From Nitrospirota bacterium (GTDB lineage: Bacteria; Nitrospirota; RBG-16-64-22; JACRHK01): 11,286 bases of DNA. The DNA lies in the NCBI GenBank assembly GCA_016217625.1, contig JACRHK010000168.1, positions 1 through 11,286 on the forward strand. The letters are read 5' to 3'. Position numbers and translations under genes: made by a program. Each line of letters opens with the position of its first letter. The first letter of the stretch is position 1. The notes under the pieces are model-generated. The model was given only the letters and a program-made list of their open reading frames with translations. It ran no database searches and was not told the origin of the DNA. Shown piece after piece: positions 1 through 5,223 of this stretch.

Positions 1-190
1 CCGCCTGCCGCCTGCCTGCCTGTAGCCGCTGGCTGGTAGCCGCCCCGACGGATATCGGGGCAGGTAGTGCGGCCCTTCATGGGCCGCCTGTACAGGGCCT
101 CCTTTGTAGGGCCCCGATGGCCGTCGGGGCAGAACCCGCAACCCTGAAGAGCCTGCCCTGAGTGAATCGAAGGGGTTGCCCTACAAAACA
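1..190. repeat. Extragenic hairpin-repeat cluster (REP/BIME-like)
   Basis: No gene is visible here. Bases 1-21 are an irregular CCTG/CCGCCTG tandem, and GTAGCCGC occurs twice (22-29 and 36-43). Three compact hairpins follow: GCCCCGA/TCGGGGC (42-48 with 55-61), GCGGCCC/GGGCCGC (69-75 with 81-87) and a second GCCCCGA/TCGGGGC pair (111-117 with 124-130). CCTGTACAGG (87-96) is a palindrome. The GCCCCGA arms recur with different 6-nt loops, which suggests copies of one mobile extragenic unit rather than a single terminator. No T-run follows any stem. Confidence 0.6.
103..187. repeat. 85-bp element bounded by 10-bp inverted repeats
   Basis: TTTGTAGGGC (103-112) and GCCCTACAAA (178-187) are perfect 10-bp inverted repeats. 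They enclose the second GCCCCGA hairpin and a segment resembling the dispersed CCTGAGTGAATCGAAGGGG-type extragenic repeat. The unit has the form of a small non-autonomous repeat and has no coding capacity. Its spread in the host genome cannot be judged from one window. Confidence 0.5.
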
Positions 191-214
191 GAACAAGCAA
201 CGGCTGAATGCTGA

Positions 215-250
215 CCTCAGCCTCAACCTCAACCTCAGCCTCAACCTTCA
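215..250. repeat. CCTCA(A/G) hexamer tandem
   Basis: Five consecutive hexamers of the form CCTCAG or CCTCAA (215-244) are followed by a degenerate copy (CCTTCA). The run is purely pyrimidine-biased on this strand and non-coding. It resembles in composition the CCTCCAA heptamers in the hairpin at 811-866, on the other side of the protease gene. From 251 to 322 nothing further is recognised. Confidence 0.6.
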
Positions 251-322
251 AGCAGTTCAACCGGGTGGGGAAAGGGATTTGTGGATTCGTCGGGCAGGCT
301 CAAACGAGGCAAATCATTCCGT

Positions 323-351
323 TTGACAGGCCTTCGAAAATAGAGTATTCT
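323..351 (+). promoter_or_regulatory. Sigma-70-type promoter of the protease gene
   Basis: A perfect -35 TTGACA (323-328), a 17-nt spacer and a -10 TATTCT (346-351) lie just upstream of the gene starting at 373. Transcription would begin near 358, and a purine-rich ribosome-binding site (AAAGGGAG, about 359-366) precedes the ATG by 6 nt. Confidence 0.7.
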
Positions 352-372
352 CTCTCATAAAGGGAGCCCGCT

Positions 373-750
373 ATGGGTCTGACAGTCCTCGAAATGGAAG
401 TGGGGAATCCAGCGCGCCCTGAGGTGACGGAAAGGGTGGAGTTTCTGATTGACTCGGGAGCTATATATTCCGTCGTCCCCACCCCTATCCTCCGGAAACT
501 CGACATCCAACCCCTGACTGAGCAAGAATTCCGTCTGGCCAACGGCGCCAAGATCACCAGAAAGAAGGGGATCGCCCTCTTCAAATACCAGGATCGCATC
601 GGAGGTGCGGATGTCATCTTCGGTGAGGAAGGCGACAGCGTCCTCCTGGGGGCCTTCACCCTTGAGGCCCTGGGTCTGACTCTAGACCCTCTCCGGCGCG
701 AACTGCGCCCTCTTCCCATGATTCTGGCGCACTGGCCCCCAGTCCCCTAA
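373..750 (+). CDS. Retropepsin-like (clan AA) aspartic protease
   Basis: This 125-residue protein looks like a single-domain, retroviral-type aspartic protease that would act as a homodimer. The catalytic segment is FLIDSGAIYSVVP (about residues 24-36), with Asp27 in a D-S-G triad where D-T-G is commoner. The second family hallmark, a hydrophobic run ending in Gly before a helix (LLGAFTLEALGL, 91-102), is present, and the LDP..R.LRP tail fits these proteins. There is no signal peptide or membrane segment, so it is predicted cytoplasmic. The ATG at 373 is supported by a promoter and a ribosome-binding site. The gene stands alone, on the opposite strand from its neighbours. Its substrate is unknown. 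Family assignment is fairly secure; activity is inferred. Confidence 0.78.
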   Translation: MGLTVLEMEVGNPARPEVTERVEFLIDSGAIYSVVPTPILRKLDIQPLTEQEFRLANGAKITRKKGIALFKYQDRIGGADVIFGEEGDSVLLGAFTLEALGLTLDPLRRELRPLPMILAHWPPVP

Positions 751-810
751 GTTCCATTCCCGAAATTCTCCCCGAACCACGCGTTCATGACGATGTGAGA
801 ACTGGTAGAG

Positions 811-875
811 GTTGGAGGTTGGAGGCCAGAGACTTTGCCTCAAGCCTTCAGCCTCCAACCTCCAACATCTTTTTT
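811..875 (+). terminator. Hairpin terminator with GGTTGGA-repeat arms
   Basis: GTTGGAGGTTGGAGGC (811-826) is perfectly inverted at 851-866, giving a 16-bp stem with a 24-nt loop. After 3 nt comes TTTTTT (870-875). This has intrinsic-terminator form for the plus-strand protease gene, whose stop is 60 nt upstream. The same hairpin starts 10 nt beyond the stop of the converging cytochrome P460 gene, where it lacks a T-run but could protect the mRNA end. Each arm is made of GG runs that could also form a two-layer G-quadruplex. Confidence 0.6.
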
Positions 876-876
876 C

Positions 877-1392
877 CTAGGGAAGCATGCCGGGGTGGGT
901 GAAGACGTAGTCGCTCTCCTTCACCGGCGTGTGGCAGCCGAAGCACTCCTGGACGAACGTGGCGTCCTTCCCGTAGGGCTTCTGGTCCATCCCCAGCCAG
1001 CGGGCAAACCCCCACCCGCCCGTGGCGGCGTACTTCTTCGAGTCCTTGATCATGAACTCGGCGTGGACCAACGGGCCGGGCACGATGGCCGTGGGCCAGT
1101 TCTCATGCGTCTTATTCTTCCAGACGATCTTCCCTAGAATCGCTCCATCGGGCCACGGCTTGGTCTTCCCCGCTCGCGCGGCCTCCATCGCGACATCGTT
1201 CCCCAGGACGACCCGGATCGTATTGTTGTCCGTCCGTTGTGAAGGCGCGATGACCCGCCAGTTCTTGTACCCCTCGGGGATCGCGATGCCGTTCGGCGCC
1301 GGCGCCACGGCATGCTTGGCCGACCAGGCCCCCGAAGCGTAAATGAGGGTTCCCACACCGACAAGCAGAGCAAACAGCAGAAAACGTTTCAT
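877..1392 (-). CDS. Secreted cytochrome P460 family c-type haem protein
   Basis: This is a 171-residue protein with a clear signal peptide (MKRFLLFALLVGVGTLIYAS, cleavage near residue 25) and one c-haem motif, C150-F-G-C-H154. The haem motif is followed by the P460-typical TPVKESDYVFT. The upstream part (IPEGYKNWRVIAPS, then VVLGND, then WPDGAILGKIVWK) matches the P460 fold, in which a lysine may be cross-linked to the haem. Family members oxidise hydroxylamine or bind NO in the periplasm; the substrate here is not shown. The ATG at 1392 has a strong AAGGAGG site. It lies 211 bp after the SCO gene with its own regulatory sites, so it is probably a separate or partly separate transcript. The function link to the mtoX-like gene is by neighbourhood only. 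Confidence 0.85.
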   Translation of the reverse strand: MKRFLLFALLVGVGTLIYASGAWSAKHAVAPAPNGIAIPEGYKNWRVIAPSQRTDNNTIRVVLGNDVAMEAARAGKTKPWPDGAILGKIVWKNKTHENWPTAIVPGPLVHAEFMIKDSKKYAATGGWGFARWLGMDQKPYGKDATFVQECFGCHTPVKESDYVFTHPGMLP

Positions 1393-1408
1393 GCACTTTC
1401 CTCCTTCA

Positions 1409-1424
1409 AGTGAACAGGTTCACA
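1409..1424. promoter_or_regulatory. Crp-like palindrome, promoter-proximal site
   Basis: AGTGAACAGGTTCACA has a perfect GTGAAC/GTTCAC inverted repeat and matches TGTGA-N6-TCACA at 9 of 10 fixed positions. It lies in the presumed 5' leader just ahead of the ribosome-binding site of the P460 gene, a position suited to repression. Confidence 0.45.
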
Positions 1425-1450
1425 CGACGCCCAGAAAAATGAGCTTTTCC

Positions 1451-1479
1451 ACGCTAACAAAAACCGCACCGCCGGTCAA
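1451..1479 (-). promoter_or_regulatory. Possible promoter of the P460 gene
   Basis: On the minus strand TTGACC (1479-1474) is followed after 17 nt by TAGCGT (1456-1451). The -35 is good and the -10 weak, as expected if an activator is needed. It lies between the two Crp-like sites. Confidence 0.35.
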
Positions 1480-1486
1480 GTAAATT

Positions 1487-1502
1487 CGTGACATCTGTCA
1501 CA
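1487..1502. promoter_or_regulatory. Crp-like palindrome, promoter-distal site
   Basis: CGTGACATCTGTCACA contains the perfect inverted repeat GTGACA-TC-TGTCAC and matches TGTGA-N6-TCACA at 9 of 10 fixed positions. It lies 8 nt upstream of the candidate -35, a usual place for a Crp/Fnr-family activator. The window encodes such a regulator at 8653-9369, but binding by that protein is only a guess. Confidence 0.5.
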
Positions 1503-1603
1503 AGACAATCTTTACCCGTCGGAAACCGTCGTATCCGGCCTCCCCGGAGGAGCCCCGTTATAGATGTTAACGGTTGAGCCTCTTCCGTTATTCCGGTGCC
1601 GGC

Positions 1604-2293
1604 CTAACCGGCCTCCCGGAGGAGCGCCCGGATGTCCACCAGCGCCTGCCGCTCGTCGAAGAAGCTGAGGCTGTAGATCTCCCGGATTCGCCCCACAGAA
1701 TCAATGAGAAACACCCGGGCCGGGTGATCCATCTCCCCATCGGGAATCGGCCGGGTCCATTCGCCGTAGGCCGACAGGACCGGTTGCAACCGTTCCGGCT
1801 CCTCGCGGAGGAACCGCCACCCGTCGGATTCCGCCCCGAAACGCGCGGCATAACGGGCCAACGCCGCGGCCGAGTCCCGCTCCGGATCGACCGTCACTGA
1901 GAGGAACTGGACCTGCGACCCTTGGAGTCCCGACCGCGACAGTTCCTTCTGGAGCCACGCCATCCGCTGGGTCAGGAGCGGGCAGGCCGTTGAACAGGAG
2001 GTGTAAATGAAGGCGAGCAGGACCACGCGCCCCCTGAGTGCCGACAAACGGACCGGCCGGCCGTTCGTGTCGACTAGAGCGAAGTCCGACGCCGGCCGGA
2101 TGAACGACAACCTCGGGGAGTCGGAGATCTCCGGCTGGCTGGCGCGCGCGTTGGGAGCATCTGCCTCGTGGGCAAGAGCCAAGGCGCCAAGTGGGAAAGG
2201 CAAAGCACAAGAAAAAAGGGAGGAGAGGAGAAGGCCCCGCATCCAGCCGTCTCCCCGCCATATTTTGCGGCACGTTGCCGTGACGTCGCGCAT
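1604..2293 (-). CDS. SCO1/SenC family copper chaperone
   Basis: This thioredoxin-fold SCO/SenC protein (229 residues from the chosen start) would bind Cu and deliver it to a periplasmic copper enzyme. It shows the CxxxC site CSTAC (C100, C104) in FIYTSCSTACPLL and the third ligand His190 in MDHPARVFLID, so the full Cu set is present. FLSVTVDPERDS is also typical. A hydrophobic signal or anchor (LLLSSLFSCALPFPLGALAL) precedes the domain. Start choice: ATG at 2293 has GAGG about 9 nt upstream. A TTG at 2308 would overlap the mtoX-like stop as TTGA, and an ATG at 2242 would leave only the signal peptide. It directly follows the SBP56 gene, matching the published pairing of bacterial methanethiol oxidase, a copper enzyme, with an SCO gene. 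Confidence 0.88.
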   Translation of the reverse strand: MRDVTATCRKIWRGDGWMRGLLLSSLFSCALPFPLGALALAHEADAPNARASQPEISDSPRLSFIRPASDFALVDTNGRPVRLSALRGRVVLLAFIYTSCSTACPLLTQRMAWLQKELSRSGLQGSQVQFLSVTVDPERDSAAALARYAARFGAESDGWRFLREEPERLQPVLSAYGEWTRPIPDGEMDHPARVFLIDSVGRIREIYSLSFFDERQALVDIRALLREAG

Positions 2294-2304
2294 GATGGAC
2301 GTCC

Positions 2305-3504
2305 TCAATTCAGCAGCATGTCATGCGGCCGCGCCGGACCGTCAGGCGCTTTCGCGAAATCGATCCCGAAGAACGAGTCGAGCTTCATCCGCCCGTCCTG
2401 GCCGACGTGGATCAGGCGCAGGGCATAGCGCGGAGAGTAATCGATGCTGCTGACGGCCGAGTTGGTCACGTAGAGGCGCCGGCCGTCGTACGTCACGTGC
2501 ATCATAGTGGCTTGCACGAGCCCCTGGACCGTATCGTGGAGGCGGATCTTCTCCGGTTTGGAGATGTCCCAGGTCTGGATCTCGCCGCGCCCGACGCAAC
2601 TGACGTAGAGGTAGCGGTCGTCCGGAGATTGCCGGATGTCGCCGGGCCCGCACCCCTTGCCGAGGTCGGCGGCCTTCTTATACGTAAACGATCCGTCCTT
2701 CCGCCTCCGGAACATCCAGAGGGAGTCGCCCACGTTGCTGATCGCATAGCCGTACGTCGCGTTGGGTTTCAGCGCCCACCGCGCAGCCAGCGGGATCGGG
2801 TCGCCCTTCAGTTCCTGGAGGATCTTCCGGGCCTTTAAGTCCCACACCAGCAGGGTGTTTGAAAATCCTTTCGGGTCCCATTTGTCCAGGGAGCTCATAT
2901 AGGTCTTCTGCGCAACCCAGCTTGAGGTGATCATCCGGTTGAATTCCGGCTTGATGACCGTCTCGTAGGGATGGTTGGGCGCCTTGTGGCCGGCGATGAA
3001 TTCCCCGTCATTCGTAAACTCCGCCAGGCCGCCCGGGCCCGTGCCGTCCGGCCCGGAGGCCATGCTGATCAGCATCCGGCCCGGGATGGCGTAAGGCGTG
3101 TGCGGCCCGGAAAGGCCGGTCAGCTTGGGAACATTCTCGATCGTGCGGACCAGTTTGGGGCTCATAGGATCGGCGCTCACATCGAAGATGAACAAACGGC
3201 TGGTGTTGAGGCTGGCCGCCCAGATCTTCATCCGGTCGTCCGTGAACCCCATGTGGTGGGCCTCATTCCCCTCCGATCCGACCTCAACCCGACGGAGAAT
3301 CTTTCCATAGGTGGCGGAAGCTAGATTCACGTCAATCACCGCCAGAAAGTCGCTCCCCTTGCCGGCCGGCAGCGTCCAGAGATACATCACCTTCTCCGGC
3401 TGCCGCAGCCCCTTGATGTACGGCGAAAGGCACGTCTCGGCATAAACCGTGCTTGCCGCGATTCCAACTCCCAACAACGCGCTCAAGACCATCCAGCGAC
3501 GCAT
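2305..3504 (-). CDS. mtoX: Periplasmic SBP56 family protein, probable Cu-dependent methanethiol oxidase
   Basis: This 399-residue protein belongs to the selenium-binding protein 56 (SELENBP1) family. Characterised bacterial members oxidise methanethiol to formaldehyde, sulfide and hydrogen peroxide. A signal peptide (MRRWMVLSALLGVGIAASTVYA) sends it to the periplasm. Family landmarks in order: SEGNEAHHMGFTDD (His83/His84, aligning with the conserved HH metal motif), SRLFIFDV, GPHTPYAIPGRMLISM (His135), GTGPGGLAEF, MITSSWVA, LYVTNSAVSSID and a C-terminal RPHDMLL (His394). It is a little shorter than the ~460-residue human homologue. The start at 3504 is set by AAAGGAGG 7 nt upstream; a GTG at 3531 has no such site. 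It lies 26 nt after the cupin gene and just before the SCO gene. The family is certain; methanethiol as substrate is inferred from homology and context. Confidence 0.87.
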   Translation of the reverse strand: MRRWMVLSALLGVGIAASTVYAETCLSPYIKGLRQPEKVMYLWTLPAGKGSDFLAVIDVNLASATYGKILRRVEVGSEGNEAHHMGFTDDRMKIWAASLNTSRLFIFDVSADPMSPKLVRTIENVPKLTGLSGPHTPYAIPGRMLISMASGPDGTGPGGLAEFTNDGEFIAGHKAPNHPYETVIKPEFNRMITSSWVAQKTYMSSLDKWDPKGFSNTLLVWDLKARKILQELKGDPIPLAARWALKPNATYGYAISNVGDSLWMFRRRKDGSFTYKKAADLGKGCGPGDIRQSPDDRYLYVSCVGRGEIQTWDISKPEKIRLHDTVQGLVQATMMHVTYDGRRLYVTNSAVSSIDYSPRYALRLIHVGQDGRMKLDSFFGIDFAKAPDGPARPHDMLLN

Positions 3505-3511
3505 GGCGAAT

Positions 3512-3519
3512 CCTCCTTT
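3512..3519 (-). promoter_or_regulatory. Ribosome-binding site that fixes the mtoX-like start
   Basis: AAAGGAGG on the minus strand ends 7 nt before the ATG at 3504. The longer in-frame reading from GTG at 3531 would place this site inside the coding sequence, and that GTG overlaps the cupin stop as TAGTG. Confidence 0.75.
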
Positions 3520-3530
3520 CATGCTGAACA

Positions 3531-3887
3531 CTACCGCTTCGCGTATTCTGTCGCCCCGTGCCAGTCGATCACGACGACAGGCTCGTTTCCCACGACCCAG
3601 GCGTCGTGGCCCGATGGAAGCGACGTCACATCGCCGGGCCCGGCTTCGGACTCGGCTCCATCATCCATGCGAATCCGGAGCCGGCCGGACACGTGGTACT
3701 GAAAGTGCGGCGCCTCGCAGCTCTCGGTGCCGGCGATCGGTCTGATGTGTTCGGACCATTTCCATCCCGGAAAGAGCGTAAGCCGGCCGATGGCGCCGCC
3801 TTCCATGTTGACTAATTCCAGTTTGCCCTTTTCGAAACTTCGTGTTTCATCCGGCGAATGCAGATGTCTGTGCTCTGTGCGCGTCAT
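3531..3887 (-). CDS. Small single-domain cupin protein
   Basis: This 118-residue protein has one beta-barrel cupin domain and no signal peptide, so it is predicted cytoplasmic. Motif 1 is spread over FPGWKWSEHIRPIAGTESCE...HFQYHVSGRL, with His47, Glu55, His61 and His65 as possible metal ligands and a Cys at 57. Motif 2, GDVTSLPSGHDAWVVGN (85-101), carries His94. It is the first gene of the cupin-mtoX-SCO operon, starting at an ATG with an excellent AAAGGAGGT site. Possible roles are a small dioxygenase (several thiol dioxygenases are cupins), a sensor or a metal-binding helper; the sequence does not decide. Its place beside a thiol oxidase makes sulfur chemistry attractive but unproven. Confidence 0.82.
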   Translation of the reverse strand: MTRTEHRHLHSPDETRSFEKGKLELVNMEGGAIGRLTLFPGWKWSEHIRPIAGTESCEAPHFQYHVSGRLRIRMDDGAESEAGPGDVTSLPSGHDAWVVGNEPVVVIDWHGATEYAKR

Positions 3888-3983
3888 GGTTGTTTACCTC
3901 CTTTCTCCTGATGAACGGATGACCCTATGGCCGTCCTTCACCATCGTGAGTGTCCCGCCACTCGTTGAGGGGGCGGTTGTACT

Positions 3984-4013
3984 ATCCTACTAGTAGGTAG
4001 ATTCATGACGCAA
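3984..4013 (-). promoter_or_regulatory. Possible promoter of the cupin-mtoX-SCO operon
   Basis: Minus-strand TTGCGT (4013-4008), an 18-nt spacer and TAGGAT (3989-3984) form a modest promoter. Its spacer is largely occupied by the operator-like site at 3987-4002. The leader to the cupin ATG would be about 90 nt. The hexamers are weak matches, so the exact promoter is uncertain. Confidence 0.4.
3987..4002. promoter_or_regulatory. TetR operator-like site, operon copy
   Basis: CTACTAGTAGGTAGAT is identical over 16 bp to the sequence at 4613-4628 in the tetR promoter. It contains the palindrome CTACTAGTAG; here the symmetric core extends to CCTACTAGTAGG (3986-3997). It lies 100 nt upstream of the cupin start. 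Identical copies on both sides of the tetR gene make it the best candidate binding site for that protein. Confidence 0.75.
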
Positions 4014-4017
4014 TAAA

Positions 4018-4593
4018 TTAAGCGCCGACCATCCTCAGCAGTTGACTTGTGAGACGCCGGAACCGTTTGACGCCGCCATCCGCGCGCGCGAGCAGCATCG
4101 CTCCTTCGAGCAGGGAGAACACCAACATCCCCACGGTTTTGGCCTCCCCGTCAAATCGCAGCATCCCCCTCTTCCGCCCCTCTTCAAGGATCTTTTCCAG
4201 CCGCAAGGCATTTTCGCGGTAGAACCGTTGAAGCAGCGTCACAGTGGGGCTTCTTAGGCTGGCAAGTTCCGCGCCGAGCATCCCGCAGAGGCAGACCTTC
4301 TGGCCTGCGCCGTTGCGGAGCGTCCGATCAAAGAGGCCGATATACTTCCTGAGCTTGACCGGCGCCGGATCATCTGAAGCGATGATCGCATCGACCAACC
4401 CCAGAAAGTTGACGCAGTAACGACGGAGAACGGCTTCTATCAGCTTGTGCTTGGTGGGGAAATGGTAATGGATGCTGGCTTTCCGGATCTTCACCGTATC
4501 GCTGATGTGCTGATAGCTGATCCCGTTGGCCCCGCGGGTCTGGAGAAGCGCCTGCGCGGCGTCAAGGATCGCTGTCTTCGTATCGGTCCCCAT
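4018..4593 (-). CDS. TetR/AcrR family transcriptional regulator
   Basis: This 191-residue repressor-type regulator has an N-terminal three-helix DNA-binding domain: TKTAILDAAQALLQTRG, then the helix-turn-helix ISYQHISDTVKIRKASIHYH, then FPTKHKLIEAVL. The C-terminal ligand-binding helical domain includes KVCLCGMLGAEL with two cysteines two residues apart, and there is another Cys after the DNA-binding domain. Start choice: an ATG at 4605 abuts the -10 TATAAC and would lie before the predicted transcription start, so the in-frame ATG at 4593 is preferred. It has no clear ribosome-binding site, suggesting a leaderless or nearly leaderless mRNA. It lies 130 bp upstream of the cupin operon in the same direction. 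Two identical operator-like sites imply autoregulation and operon control. The inducer is unknown; a thiol or related sulfur compound is plausible. Confidence 0.88.
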   Translation of the reverse strand: MGTDTKTAILDAAQALLQTRGANGISYQHISDTVKIRKASIHYHFPTKHKLIEAVLRRYCVNFLGLVDAIIASDDPAPVKLRKYIGLFDRTLRNGAGQKVCLCGMLGAELASLRSPTVTLLQRFYRENALRLEKILEEGRKRGMLRFDGEAKTVGMLVFSLLEGAMLLARADGGVKRFRRLTSQLLRMVGA

Positions 4594-4605
4594 CGCGACG
4601 GCCAT

Positions 4606-4633
4606 GTTATATCTACTAGTAGGTAGATGTCAA
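4606..4633 (-). promoter_or_regulatory. tetR promoter
   Basis: On the minus strand a perfect -35 TTGACA (4633-4628), a 16-nt spacer and a -10 TATAAC (4611-4606) lie directly against the upstream ATG candidate at 4605. The operator-like site fills the spacer, so a bound TetR protein would block RNA polymerase. Confidence 0.72.
4613..4628. promoter_or_regulatory. TetR operator-like site, autoregulatory copy
   Basis: CTACTAGTAGGTAGAT is identical to 3987-4002. With two more bases on the left, ATCTACTAGTAGGTAGAT (4611-4628) forms a perfect inverted repeat ATCTAC/GTAGAT around TAGTAG. It sits between the -35 and -10 of the tetR promoter. Confidence 0.75.
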
Positions 4634-4712
4634 GATAAATATTTCACGCGCCCGGCAGGAAAGAGATCGGCTTGACTTGACAAGGGAAGCGAGAAGGCTC
4701 TAAGCTGAGCCC

Positions 4713-4970
4713 ATGTGGCAGGTTCTCGTCGCAGCGCTCCTGGGATTGTTCCTCTGCCCTGTGGATGCAATGTCCCAGGCCCTGGCGCAGGGCGTCATCC
4801 GGCTTGATCCGGTCGTGACCCGCGGGCTGGAGCAGCCGCTCTTTCTCACCCACGCAGGAGATGGCGCCGGCCGACTCTTTGTGCTGGAGCAACCCGGACG
4901 CGACCGTATCATCCAGAACAACCGGTTGCTCCCCGCCCCCTTCCTGGACATCACCTCCATGGCAGATTAG
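4713..4970 (+). pseudogene. N-terminal stub of a PQQ-dependent sugar dehydrogenase
   Basis: The 85-residue reading frame begins with a signal peptide (VLVAALLGLFLCPVDAMSQA, likely cut after ALA). It then shows the opening strands of the soluble PQQ glucose/sorbosone dehydrogenase family: VVTRGLEQPLFLTHAGDG, GRLFVLEQPGR, IIQNNRLLPAPFLDITSM. Intact members have several hundred residues in a six-bladed propeller. This one stops at TAG (4968-4970), where the transposon end begins, and nothing resembling the remaining domain occurs after the element, so the rest was deleted or displaced. No good ribosome-binding site is seen. The product cannot be an active dehydrogenase. Confidence 0.75.
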
Positions 4971-4991
4971 GGGTCACATCTTCATCTGTCA
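4970..4991. repeat. Left inverted end of the RAYT-type element
   Basis: The sequence beginning GGGGTCACATCTTCAT matches the inverted right end at 5202-5223 at 21 of 22 positions; the one difference is C versus A at position 17. Confidence 0.75.
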
Positions 4992-5197
4992 ATTCGCAGG
5001 TCTTTGACCACTTCCCCTAACCGCCGATTTGAACGAAGATCTTCCTGCGCGCGCTTCACCGCCCCACTCACGGCAGGATAGCCTACTCCAAAGACCTCTC
5101 CAATCACTTTGTTCCGATAACTTTCAAGCTGAGACAGCATGTAGATGGCAATATCCCTGTTGGGGCGACTGCTCCTCCGAGTGCTTTTGTCAAGAAG
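4982..5197 (-). pseudogene. C-terminal fragment of an IS200-like (Y1/RAYT) transposase
   Basis: The minus strand reads 71 codons after an in-frame TAA and ends at TGA (4984-4982). It includes SSRPNRDIAIYMLSQLE, then IGEVFGVGYPAVSGAVKRAQ, then VVKDLRID. This is the helix-turn-helix tail, similar to DnaA domain IV, found at the C-terminus of many REP-associated and IS200-like transposases. The catalytic HUH and tyrosine part is absent, so the fragment is inactive. There is no start codon with a ribosome-binding site. Confidence 0.75.
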
Positions 5198-5201
5198 TTA
5201 A

Positions 5202-5223
5202 TGACATATGAAGATGTGACCCC
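5202..5223. repeat. Right inverted end of the RAYT-type element
   Basis: TGACATATGAAGATGTGACC followed by CC is the inverse of the left end at 4970-4991 with a single mismatch. Confidence 0.75.

Larger units (their letters stand above)
4970..5223 (-). mobile_element. 254-bp deleted derivative of an IS200-like/RAYT element
   Basis: Matching 22-bp inverted ends (4970-4991 and 5202-5223) enclose the 3' end of a transposase gene whose 5' part is missing. The stop codon of the transposase lies inside the left inverted end. The element is too short to move by itself and would need a full-length relative. Its insertion coincides with truncation of the sugar dehydrogenase gene. No target duplication is apparent, as expected for Y1-type transposition. 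Confidence 0.7.

Noticed and set aside
215..250. CRISPR-like spacing of short repeats
   Set aside because: The hexamers are directly tandem with no spacers and too short for CRISPR repeats.
1537..1590. Terminator between the SCO and P460 genes
   Set aside because: CCTCC/GGAGG and CCGTTA/TAACGG stems exist, but none is followed by a T-run on the minus strand, so no terminator is claimed.
2007..2453. A plus-strand open frame spanning the SCO/mtoX junction
   Set aside because: Low-complexity Arg/Ser/Ala-rich translation with no ribosome-binding site, opposite two well-supported genes.
3504..3531. Longer mtoX-like start at GTG 3531
   Set aside because: It has no ribosome-binding site of its own, overlaps the cupin stop and would place the strong AAAGGAGG inside the coding sequence.
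5029..5211. A 60-codon plus-strand frame within the short transposon
   Set aside because: The opposite strand reads a recognisable transposase C-terminus, while this frame shows no family resemblance.
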